A stretch of 64,000 nucleotides of DNA. Origin: an uncultured Rikenellaceae bacterium (GTDB taxonomy: Bacteria > Bacteroidota > Bacteroidia > Bacteroidales > Rikenellaceae). The notes under the pieces are model-generated. The model was not told the DNA's origin, made no database searches, and saw only the letters and a program-made list of their open reading frames with translations. Location: positions 1 through 64,000 of the forward strand of contig CALVFY010000009.1 of the NCBI GenBank assembly GCA_944326945.1, written 5' to 3'. Shown here one piece after another: positions 25,913 to 33,768 of this stretch (position 1 is the first letter of the stretch; the number at the start of each line of letters is the position of its first letter). Made by a program: the position numbers and the translations under genes.

Positions 25913-26968
25913 TTATAGATTTACGATCAGTTGAGTGAGGAAAGAATTGCCCATCTGTTGTTGGCGTAGACTGTGAGCTTGAGGGTAAAGCAGGTTGAGC
26001 CTGCGTTGGAGATTCTGCAGACCGATGCCCGATCCGCTGCGGTCGTTGTCCGATTTCGGGAAATAGCTGTTTTCGATCGTACAAACGATGATATTGTCCT
26101 CTCTCAGGTTGATTCTGATCCGGACAAAGGAGGGGGCTTCGGTGCTCACTCCATGTTTGAATGCGTTTTCGATCAGTGTGATAAAGAGCAGGGGGGCGAT
26201 TTGGACGCCTCTGCAATCTTCCGGGAGAGAGACCTCGACGGTTACGTTGTTGGACAGTCGCAGACGCATTAATTCGATGTAACTGCGGATGAAGGCGATC
26301 TCGTGCTCCAAGGGCACTTCGTTTTCGTTATTGTCGTAGAGAACATAACGGAGCAGACGGCTCAGACTGTGGACGGCCCATTGTGCACGGTCGCGATCGG
26401 TGGCGATCAGGGCATAGATGTTGTTGAGCGTGTTGAACAGAAAATGGGGATTGAGTTGGCTCTTCAGATTACGCAATTCGGCTTCCGTTCTCTCTTTTGC
26501 CATTTCCATTTTCTCCTGTTGGGACCGATACCATCCCGATGTGGTCTTGATTGCCACACTCAGAGCTCCGGTCAACATCATCATGGTCGCATCGCGTAGG
26601 ATGAAGAACATCATAGTATCGGGCCTCGGGCTGTGGGGAGGGGGGATGGTTTGAGCCAAATGAGCGAAATAAAATCCCTGCCACAGATGCAGCATGCACG
26701 ATACCACTCCGATCAATAATAGATTGATGCCGATGAATGCCAGCCATTTTCTGCGGAACAACAGCCTGTCGATCAATAGGAAATAGTTGACATAGAAGAT
26801 GATCATGAAGGCTGTCGGGACGAAAATGTAACCCAGATAACGATTCCAGGTCATCGGATTGCCGTCTCGCGGCGAAACCAGCAGGGGCAGTCCGAAGAGG
26901 ATGCCCCAGCCAATGAGGTGGATCAGAATGACCTGCAGGTCATTGCGTCTGGATAGAGACATATTCAT
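25913..26968 (-). CDS. LytS/YehU-type sensor histidine kinase
   Basis: A 351-residue membrane kinase. Four hydrophobic segments lie in residues 12-145 (for example VILIHLIGWGILFGLPLLV, FVPTAFMIIFYVNYFLLI). The His_kinase domain has the phosphoacceptor His175 in QLNPHFLFNTLNNIYAL, and the ATPase part holds LIENAFKHGV (N-box) and SGIGLQNLQRRL (G-box). No extracellular sensor domain is visible, so the membrane segments themselves probably sense the signal. It lies behind the MacB permease gene with a 34-base gap. Confidence 0.94.
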   Translation of the reverse strand: MNMSLSRRNDLQVILIHLIGWGILFGLPLLVSPRDGNPMTWNRYLGYIFVPTAFMIIFYVNYFLLIDRLLFRRKWLAFIGINLLLIGVVSCMLHLWQGFYFAHLAQTIPPPHSPRPDTMMFFILRDATMMMLTGALSVAIKTTSGWYRSQQEKMEMAKERTEAELRNLKSQLNPHFLFNTLNNIYALIATDRDRAQWAVHSLSRLLRYVLYDNNENEVPLEHEIAFIRSYIELMRLRLSNNVTVEVSLPEDCRGVQIAPLLFITLIENAFKHGVSTEAPSFVRIRINLREDNIIVCTIENSYFPKSDNDRSGSGIGLQNLQRRLNLLYPQAHSLRQQQMGNSFLTQLIVNL

Positions 26969-27002
26969 GGCGATTTGACGTTACAAGGTAATAAAAATTC
27001 GA

Positions 27003-28223
27003 TTATTCGTAACGCAGAGCCTCGATGGGGTCGAGTCGGGAGGCCTTCTGAGCCGGATACCAGCCGAAGAAGATGCCTGTCAAGGTGCAGACGGCAAACG
27101 AAAGTATGACGGAGTAGAGTTGTACGAAAACCGGCCAGTGAAGGATATATTTGATGATGGCGGCGGCTCCTACACCTACAATGACACCGATAATACCGCC
27201 CGTGACGCTGATGATGACGGCTTCGATCAGGAATTGGAAAAGAATATGTCGGCCTTTGGCTCCGATCGACATTCTCAGACCGATCTCCCGGGTACGTTCC
27301 GTCACCGATACATACATGATGTTCATGATGCCGATACCTCCCACCAATAGTGAAATGCCCGCGATACAGGCCAGCAGAACGGTCATCATGTTGGTCGTGC
27401 TGCTGAGCATGGAGCTGAGTTCCTCCTGCGAACGGATCGTGAAATCATCCTCGTCACCGGGTTTGATCTTGTGGTTCTGTTGGAGTATGCCGGTCAATTC
27501 GTCGATGGCTTTGTCCGACAGTTCTTCCGTCAGAGCCGAAAGGAAAATTCCGTGAAGGTAGGTGATGGCCAGTACCCGTTTTTGTACGGTGGTATAGGGA
27601 GCGATGAGCAGGTCATCCTGGTCCTGTCCCATGGAGTTGTAGCCTTTGGGAGTCAGTACGCCGATGATTTTCATCGGAATCTTGTCGAAACGGATGGTTT
27701 TGCCCAAAGGGTCTTCGCCGTTGGGAAATAGATTCTCTACGACGGTTTTTCCCACGATACACACTTTGGCGGCTCGTTTGACATCCTGATCGGTAAACAT
27801 TTCGCCTTCGCCCACCGAGAGTTTACGAATGGTCATATAGTCGCTGTTCACGCCATAAAGGGAGGTCGGAGCATTTTCAGCGCCGTTGATCACCTGGCCG
27901 CTGGCCGTCACCAGGGGGGAGACGGCACTCACGTAGGAGGCTTCGTGCAGGATGGTGTTGTAGTCGTCGATTTTGAGCGTTTGCATGTCGCTGGCGCTCT
28001 GACGTACTCCGCCCCGTCGGTCGGCTCCCGGGTGGATCATGATCATGTTCGACCCCATTTGGGAGATCTGTTCCCGAATACTCCGTTTCGAGCCTTGTCC
28101 GATGGCCAGCATGGCGATCACCGATGCCACGCCGATAATGATGCCCAACATGGTGAGAAATCCTCTCATTTTGTTGTTGGACAAGGCCTTGAGGGCGATC
28201 TTTATCAGATTGTTGTAGTTCAT
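27003..28223 (-). CDS. MacB-type ABC transporter permease
   Basis: A 406-residue permease of the MacB/FtsX-like class: first membrane helix at about 20-40 (MRGFLTMLGIIIGVASVIAML), a large periplasmic domain at about 50-280, then three membrane helices (TVLLACIAGISLLVGGIGIMNIMYV, VIISVTGGIIGVIVGVGAAAI, LYSVILSFAVCTLTGIFFGW). The ending PAQKASRLDPIEALRYE is the family hallmark. Here ATPase and permease are separate genes, unlike the fused E. coli MacB. It works with the upstream ATPase, adaptor and TolC proteins. Confidence 0.95.
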   Translation of the reverse strand: MNYNNLIKIALKALSNNKMRGFLTMLGIIIGVASVIAMLAIGQGSKRSIREQISQMGSNMIMIHPGADRRGGVRQSASDMQTLKIDDYNTILHEASYVSAVSPLVTASGQVINGAENAPTSLYGVNSDYMTIRKLSVGEGEMFTDQDVKRAAKVCIVGKTVVENLFPNGEDPLGKTIRFDKIPMKIIGVLTPKGYNSMGQDQDDLLIAPYTTVQKRVLAITYLHGIFLSALTEELSDKAIDELTGILQQNHKIKPGDEDDFTIRSQEELSSMLSSTTNMMTVLLACIAGISLLVGGIGIMNIMYVSVTERTREIGLRMSIGAKGRHILFQFLIEAVIISVTGGIIGVIVGVGAAAIIKYILHWPVFVQLYSVILSFAVCTLTGIFFGWYPAQKASRLDPIEALRYE

Positions 28224-28236
28224 TCTTATCCCTGTT

Positions 28237-28980
28237 TTAGTTGGTTTCTATGGGAAGTGATTCGAGTACTTCCCTTGCCGATCGGATTTGCGGATTGGTT
28301 ACGTCTTCCGTGATTTTCCCATCCCGCAGGGTGATGTTACGGCTGCTGAATTGGGCTATTTCCGGATTGTGGGTCACGAAAACGATGGTCCGGCCTTCGC
28401 TGTGCAGTCGTTGGAAGAGCGTCAGTATCTCGAATGAGGTACGGGTGTCGAGATTACCCGTTGCCTCGTCGGCCAGAATCATCACCGGATTGTTGACCAG
28501 CGCCCGGGCAATGGCTACGCGTTGTTGTTGTCCGCCCGACATCTGATTCGAACGGTGATGGATACGATCTGCCAGTCCTACGGCTATCAGAGCCTGTTCG
28601 GCCCGTTCCTTGCGTTCGCGGGCATTGACCGCCGGATTGTAGAAAAGAGGCAGCTCCACATTCTCCAGAGCCGTGGTCTTGGGCAACAGGTTGTAGGATT
28701 GGAAGACGAATCCGATCTTGCGATTACGGAGTGTGGCCCGGTCGTTGCGCCCCATCTCCCGTACCCGGATCCCGTCCAGATAATATTCTCCCGAGGAGGG
28801 GGTATCCAGACATCCCAGAATGTTGAGCAGGGTCGATTTTCCTGAACCACTGGTACCCATGATGGTGACGAACTCTCCCGGGGCGATGTTGAACGATACC
28901 CCTCGCAGGGCATGAACCGTCTCGTCGCCTACCACGAAATCCCTTCGCAGTTGTTCGGCTTGTATGATATACTTTTCCAT
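28237..28980 (-). CDS. MacB/LolD-type ABC transporter ATP-binding protein
   Basis: A 247-residue ATPase with Walker A GTSGSGKST (42-50), Q-loop GFVFQSYNLLPK, signature QMSGGQQQRVAIARAL and Walker B VMILADEATG with the D-loop following. It lacks membrane segments. It is followed after 13 bases by the permease gene and preceded after 21 bases by the adaptor gene. It drives the periplasmic domain of the MacB-type permease rather than moving substrate across the membrane itself. Confidence 0.96.
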   Translation of the reverse strand: MEKYIIQAEQLRRDFVVGDETVHALRGVSFNIAPGEFVTIMGTSGSGKSTLLNILGCLDTPSSGEYYLDGIRVREMGRNDRATLRNRKIGFVFQSYNLLPKTTALENVELPLFYNPAVNARERKERAEQALIAVGLADRIHHRSNQMSGGQQQRVAIARALVNNPVMILADEATGNLDTRTSFEILTLFQRLHSEGRTIVFVTHNPEIAQFSSRNITLRDGKITEDVTNPQIRSAREVLESLPIETN

Positions 28981-29001
28981 CAGTTTATACCCTTTGTTCC
29001 G

Positions 29002-30174
29002 TTATTTTTTCTTGTTCTTTTGTCCGGGAGGTTGCGGCATGAATGGACTCGATCCTTCTGGATTTTGCATTTGGGTGGCAATACCCATTCCGATTCCGGT
29101 GATCACGGTATCTCCTTCGTTGATCTCTCCGGTCACTTCGGTGAAGATGCCGTCCGAATCTCCGGCCGTTACGGCCACACTCCGGAGGGTGCCATTATGG
29201 GTGATCCAAAGTGTTTTAGCCCGGTAATTTGTCGGATCGGATACGGGAGCTTCTACTCCTTCCGGGGTGAACCGCAAGGCTTTGGCCGGGACGATCAGTA
29301 CGTCGTTTTTCTCCATCGTGTAGATGGTGATGTTGGCGGTCAGTCCGGGTTTGAGTTTCAGGTCGGGATTGGGGGCATCCACAACGACTTCATAGGTCAC
29401 CACATTCGATTCGGTGGTGGCCTCCAGACGTACCTGGGTGACCGAACCCTCGAATACGTCGTCCGGATAGGCATCCACAGTGAAGGTCACCCGTTGCCCC
29501 TCCTGCACGCTGCCGATATCGGCTTCGTCCACGTCGGCGATCACCTGCATCTGACGCAGGTCGTTGGCGATGGTGAACAGCGTAGGGGTTTCGAAGCTGG
29601 CGGCAACAGTTTGTCCTTCCTCTACTTCACGTCCGATCACTATACCGTCGATCGGAGAGGTAATGGTGGCATAGCCGAGATTCTGACGTACTTTGAACAT
29701 GTCGGCCTGTGATTTCTCATAAGCACTTTGGGCTTTCATATAGTTATATTCGGCCGTTTCAAACTCCGTGTCGCTCACCAGTCCCTTCTCGTGCAGACCT
29801 TTCGTACGATTGTAGTTCTTGGTCTGGTACTCATATTCGGTTTTGTTCGACTTCAGCTCGGCGGTACTCGACTCCAGTTCGGCCTGCAGGGTCGAACGGT
29901 CCAATTCGGCGATCACCTGTCCCTTTTTGACTACGGAGTTGTAATCGACATAGATGTGGTCGATAATACCCGATACCTGTGTGCCGACTTCGACCTGGAC
30001 GATCGGGTCTACCGTTCCCGTGGCGGTTACCGTGTTGATGATCTGTCCGCGTCGCACGGCCACCGTGTCGTAGTTCGAACGGGGCTTTGTGTCGCGGGAA
30101 AATATCCATATCACCACTCCTGCTACTGCAACGAACAGGAGGGTGACCATTCCGATTTTTTTACCTTTTTTCAT
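29002..30174 (-). CDS. Periplasmic adaptor (MacA-like, HlyD/RND family)
   Basis: A 390-residue adaptor with one N-terminal membrane helix (IGMVTLLFVAVAGVVIWIF, about 6-24). A lipoyl half-motif (GTVDPIVQVEVGTQVSGII), a coiled-coil hairpin at about 90-165 (ELESSTAELKSNKTEYEYQ), the second lipoyl half (ITSPIDGIVIGREVEEGQTV), then a beta-barrel and a membrane-proximal domain. It links the MacB permease to TolC. The low-complexity tail ends in QKNKKK. Confidence 0.94.
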   Translation of the reverse strand: MKKGKKIGMVTLLFVAVAGVVIWIFSRDTKPRSNYDTVAVRRGQIINTVTATGTVDPIVQVEVGTQVSGIIDHIYVDYNSVVKKGQVIAELDRSTLQAELESSTAELKSNKTEYEYQTKNYNRTKGLHEKGLVSDTEFETAEYNYMKAQSAYEKSQADMFKVRQNLGYATITSPIDGIVIGREVEEGQTVAASFETPTLFTIANDLRQMQVIADVDEADIGSVQEGQRVTFTVDAYPDDVFEGSVTQVRLEATTESNVVTYEVVVDAPNPDLKLKPGLTANITIYTMEKNDVLIVPAKALRFTPEGVEAPVSDPTNYRAKTLWITHNGTLRSVAVTAGDSDGIFTEVTGEINEGDTVITGIGMGIATQMQNPEGSSPFMPQPPGQKNKKK

Positions 30175-30196
30175 GGGTCGTTATCTGTGTTTTTCG

Positions 30197-31528
30197 TTAT
30201 AATTCGATCGATTCTCCTCGGTAGAAATTGAGGAGTTTGAGCGAGAGAATCGCCTGGAATTTGGCTTGAAGCTGTTCGCGTTGGGCATTGAGATAGTTGT
30301 TCTTCTCGGTGAGCAGTTCCACGGTGTTTTTCATGCCGGCATTGAACTGTTGACTCACCAGTTCGTAACTTTGACGGGTCGCTTCGGTCTGGTCTTCGGC
30401 CGCCCGGTAGCGACTTTGGGCCGACACGGCATCCTGATGGAGCGATTCCACGGTTTTGAGCAGTTCTTTTTCGGCGGCCGTCAGATCCAGACGGGCCGAT
30501 GTGGTTTGGAGTTTGGCCCGGGCAATCGAGGTGGTTGCCTGCCGATTGCTGAAGATCGGAACACTGATACTCAACCCTGCACTTTGGTTGAATTTGCGCT
30601 CGAGCTGATCTCCGATCGAGATGCCCGAACCCGAGAAATTGCCGGTTCCGATTCCTGCACTCAGGGATATGGTCGGCAGGCGAGCGGCCGAAGCAATCTT
30701 TTCTTCGAGTTCGGCAGCCTCGATACTGGTTTTGCTGCTTTGGATCTCGGGCATGGTCTCCAGAGCGGTACGATAGACTGTGGCCAGCGAAGGAATCGGC
30801 AGGAGTACTTGAGAATCGGGAAGTTCCGGAAAATAGACTTCGAAAGACTCTTCCAGACCTAATTCGAGTAGCTGTTTGAGGTCGAGCCGGGCCTGTGAAA
30901 GCGTGTTTTCTGCCACCGTCACCTGATAGTTGTCACTGCTTCGTTGGGCTTTGAGCTGTGCCAGATCGCTGGCCGAGATCGATCCTGCCCTATACAGCTC
31001 TTCGGCCCGAGCCTCCTCGGCCTGCGATACCTCCAGCGTCTGGCGGGCAATGGTCAGTGCCTCGTTGGCATAGAGTACTTCCAGATAGTACTGGGTGACG
31101 GCAATTTCAATGTCGTTGCCCGCTTTGTCCACGTCGTAGTCGCTGCCCCGAACGAGTGCCTCTTGTTGGCGTACCGTATTCTTGATCTTTCCGCCGTTGT
31201 AGAGGGTCCATCCTGCGTCGAGTCCGTAATTACCCGAATAGCTGGATGTGGATCCGAGTGCACCTGTTGCATTTTCGCTACGCTGGTTGATGATGCTTTG
31301 TGTGGTACTGAACCCGAGTGAAGGGAGGCGTTGGCCCTTGGCTGCGTCCAATTCTACCCGGGAAATTTCGGCCGTGATGCGATTGCTCGCTATCTGAATG
31401 TTCTTCTGGCGTGCGTAGTCGATGCAACGCTTCAGTGTCCACGGCTGTGATCCGCTGCTCTCCTGTGCGAGGAGAGTCCCTGTCGTCAGCAGGAAGAGTG
31501 CGGTGATTGTCGGTATGATCCGGATCAT
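30197..31528 (-). CDS. TolC-family outer-membrane efflux protein
   Basis: The Met at 31528 gives a proper signal peptide (MIRIIPTITALFLLTTGTLLAQ) and about 443 residues; an in-frame Met at 31558 would add ten charged residues. Two OEP repeats are visible: LKRCIDYARQKNIQIASNRI...YNGGKIKNTVRQQEA and the second with GISIGDQLERKFNQSAGLSISVPIFSNRQ. It is the outer-membrane exit duct for the MacAB exporter. It is the first gene of the six-gene operon. Confidence 0.94.
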   Translation of the reverse strand: MIRIIPTITALFLLTTGTLLAQESSGSQPWTLKRCIDYARQKNIQIASNRITAEISRVELDAAKGQRLPSLGFSTTQSIINQRSENATGALGSTSSYSGNYGLDAGWTLYNGGKIKNTVRQQEALVRGSDYDVDKAGNDIEIAVTQYYLEVLYANEALTIARQTLEVSQAEEARAEELYRAGSISASDLAQLKAQRSSDNYQVTVAENTLSQARLDLKQLLELGLEESFEVYFPELPDSQVLLPIPSLATVYRTALETMPEIQSSKTSIEAAELEEKIASAARLPTISLSAGIGTGNFSGSGISIGDQLERKFNQSAGLSISVPIFSNRQATTSIARAKLQTTSARLDLTAAEKELLKTVESLHQDAVSAQSRYRAAEDQTEATRQSYELVSQQFNAGMKNTVELLTEKNNYLNAQREQLQAKFQAILSLKLLNFYRGESIEL

Positions 31529-31640
31529 GTCTGCCTTTGTTTTTTTGGTTTGAGGCAAACATAGTGGATGGAAATAACTTCACGAAACGAATCGGACGAA
31601 TGGGCTTTTTTTGCCGTCGAATGCCGAGCTTTGAGTTGAT

Positions 31641-31680
31641 AAAAAAATGACAGAACGCTTGTGGAGTGTGTTCTGTCATT
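31641..31680 (-). terminator. Terminator of the DHDPS-family gene
   Basis: Perfect 11-bp stem AATGACAGAAC (31646-31656) with GTTCTGTCATT (31670-31680); on the minus strand it is followed by a run of T (complement of 31641-31647). It lies 18 bases after the stop of the gene at 31699-32637. Confidence 0.85.
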
Positions 31681-31698
31681 AGGTATTATTAAATTGTA

Positions 31699-32637
31699 TT
31701 AAACTGTGAAAAACTCAGGGATGATATTCCGGGCTTTCTTGCGTACCTTCTCTACCTGCTCGACCGGGATAGACCGATAAGGCCAACGGAGTCTGTCGCC
31801 GACCCGGCACCATCCTCCTACCAAAGCCATGAATCGGTCGCAGGCGTGGTTGGGATAATGGTGTTCGGTGATGAATGGCGTGATACAGTGTTCCATGAAC
31901 AGTCCGATTCGTTGTTCCAGCTCGAGTGCTCCGGGAAGATCGGAGAGCGTCTGTTCGTACCATCGTTGGGCCGCATACGGATTCAGACAAGCCATATTCG
32001 AATAGGCTCCATGCATGCCGGCCCGGATGCCGGTGGCCAGATGGTGACCCGGTATGAATACAGAGAGCCCTTGTACTTGTTCCCGGACCCGATTGTACCA
32101 GGCCGGATCACAATTGTTGTCGAATACTTTGACGCCGACGAGTGAAGGAATTTCTCGTTTGAGTATCATCCACTCTTCGGGAGTGAGTTTCCGTTTGGCA
32201 TGGGGGGGATTGTAGAGTACCAAAGGAATACCTTGAGCCTCGGCCTCCATGACCTTCAGAAAATCGATGGCTTCGGGATTGCTCACCGGAAACCAGTCGG
32301 GAAGGATGACCTGTACGGCCCCCGGGTGCAGGTGACGGATCTTCCGCAGACGTTCCAGCGATTGTTGGGCGCAGGGATGACTGACTCCGATCTGATAGGC
32401 CACGCCGGCGGCCTCGCATTTGGAGGAGAGCAATTCACTGATGCGGATGAATTCCTCTTCGCTTTGGGCATAAAATTCGCCTGCCGTACCGTTTGAGTAG
32501 ATTCCGCAGGGATGGGTGTCGATCAGCAGGTCAATCTCTTCTGCCAACCGGGTGTAATCGATTTCCCCTTTAGGAGTTGTGGTCAATAGTAGTGTGGCCC
32601 AATTACCTCGTATTTCGGCGCTCGTCAATGGTTTCAT
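31699..32637 (-). CDS. DHDPS/NAL superfamily aldolase, substrate unknown
   Basis: A 312-residue cytoplasmic TIM barrel. Family marks: NGTAGEF at 49-55 in the place of GTTGE, Tyr142 in VLYNPP and the Schiff-base Lys170 in LVGVKVFDNN. It differs from the nanA product in this window: the FTH after the Lys and the GSTYNY signature are absent. So it probably cleaves or condenses another 2-keto acid. It is monocistronic with its own terminator and is divergent from an EamA transporter, which could be its partner. A DapA role is unlikely, because the GTTGE box and the gene context differ. Confidence 0.85.
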   Translation of the reverse strand: MKPLTSAEIRGNWATLLLTTTPKGEIDYTRLAEEIDLLIDTHPCGIYSNGTAGEFYAQSEEEFIRISELLSSKCEAAGVAYQIGVSHPCAQQSLERLRKIRHLHPGAVQVILPDWFPVSNPEAIDFLKVMEAEAQGIPLVLYNPPHAKRKLTPEEWMILKREIPSLVGVKVFDNNCDPAWYNRVREQVQGLSVFIPGHHLATGIRAGMHGAYSNMACLNPYAAQRWYEQTLSDLPGALELEQRIGLFMEHCITPFITEHHYPNHACDRFMALVGGWCRVGDRLRWPYRSIPVEQVEKVRKKARNIIPEFFTV

Positions 32638-32807
32638 TGTTTACGGTCTATTATGGTTCGATTGGAACAAAGATAGTGGATTTTTATTTTATTTGTATTA
32701 TTTGTATGATGAATTATGGCCGGAAAGCGGGAATTTTCGGTTATTTCAAGAGAGTGGTTGCATTATCTGGAAACCGTTTTGTATTTTTGTCCCGATAAAA
32801 AGTGAAG

Positions 32808-33758
32808 ATGATGACCGACGATAAGAATCTTTCCGGCCATTTGGCACTGTTGGGAGCCAATGTGATTTTCGGACTCAATATGCCGATTTCCAAAACGGTA
32901 CTTTCGCTTGATTTTGTGACGCCTTACACCTTGAATCTGTTCCGAATGGGTGGGGCGGCGATTCTGTTCTGGATCGCTTCGTTGTTTTGCCGCCGGGAAA
33001 AAGTACCTGTGCGTGATATATTGCTTCTGTTTGCAGCTTCTTTGTTCGGTGTACAGCTCAATCAGGTCAGTTTTCTGATCGGTCTTTCGATGACCGCTCC
33101 GGTCGATGCCTCCATTGTAGCCACTACCGTGCCGATCATCACCATGATTATTTCAGCCCTCTATCTGAAGGAACCCATCACCTGGAAAAAGGTGATCGGG
33201 GTATTGGTGGGGGCATCCGGAGCTATTATGCTGATCATGAGTGCTCAAAGTGCCTCCGGAGGTGAGTCGCATCTGGCAGGTAACCTGCTTTGTCTGTTGA
33301 GTGCCGCTTCGTTTGCGACCTATTTGGTGCTGTTCAAGAAATTGATCGGCCGTTACTCTTCCGTGACGTTGATGAAATGGATGTTCCTCTTTGCGGCCTT
33401 GTGTAATTTGCCTTTTTGCTGGGGCGATTTCTCCTCGACCGATTTTTCACGTTTCACGTGGGATGTCTCTCTGAGAGTGGCCTATGTGGTGGGTGGTGCC
33501 ACTTTTCTCGCCTATCTGATGATTCCTGTCGGGCAGCGGTTGTTGCGGCCGACTATCGTAAGCATGTACAACTATGTGCAGCCGTTGGTCGCTTCGCTGG
33601 TGGCTGTACTCATCGGACTCGATACGATGAACTGGACGAAAGGTGTGGCTGCCATACTTGTCTTTTCAGGGGTTTATATCGTGACTCTGAGTAAATCGCG
33701 TGCCCAGCTCGAAGCCGAAAAGGCCGCCCGGGCGGAGAAGAATAGGGATAATGCATAA
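32808..33758 (+). CDS. EamA/DMT-family transporter
   Basis: The ATG at 32808 (or 32811) gives about 316 residues; an in-frame GTG at 32802 is less likely. Ten hydrophobic helices form two EamA repeats: the first has LLGANVIFGLNMPISKTVL and ASIVATTVPIITMIISALYLKEPI (Pro-Glu motif before W), the second AGNLLCLLSAASFATYLVLFK and VAVLIGLDTMNWTKGVAAILVFSGVYIV. The C-terminus is a charged cytoplasmic tail. Members export metabolites, amino acids or nucleotide-related compounds; the cargo here is unknown. Confidence 0.93.
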   Translation: MMTDDKNLSGHLALLGANVIFGLNMPISKTVLSLDFVTPYTLNLFRMGGAAILFWIASLFCRREKVPVRDILLLFAASLFGVQLNQVSFLIGLSMTAPVDASIVATTVPIITMIISALYLKEPITWKKVIGVLVGASGAIMLIMSAQSASGGESHLAGNLLCLLSAASFATYLVLFKKLIGRYSSVTLMKWMFLFAALCNLPFCWGDFSSTDFSRFTWDVSLRVAYVVGGATFLAYLMIPVGQRLLRPTIVSMYNYVQPLVASLVAVLIGLDTMNWTKGVAAILVFSGVYIVTLSKSRAQLEAEKAARAEKNRDNA

Positions 33759-33768
33759 ACCTCTTCGG

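Noticed and set aside
31699..32637. Annotation of this gene as dapA or nanA
   Set aside because: The carboxylate loop and the residues after the Schiff-base Lys differ from both, and the context gives no support.
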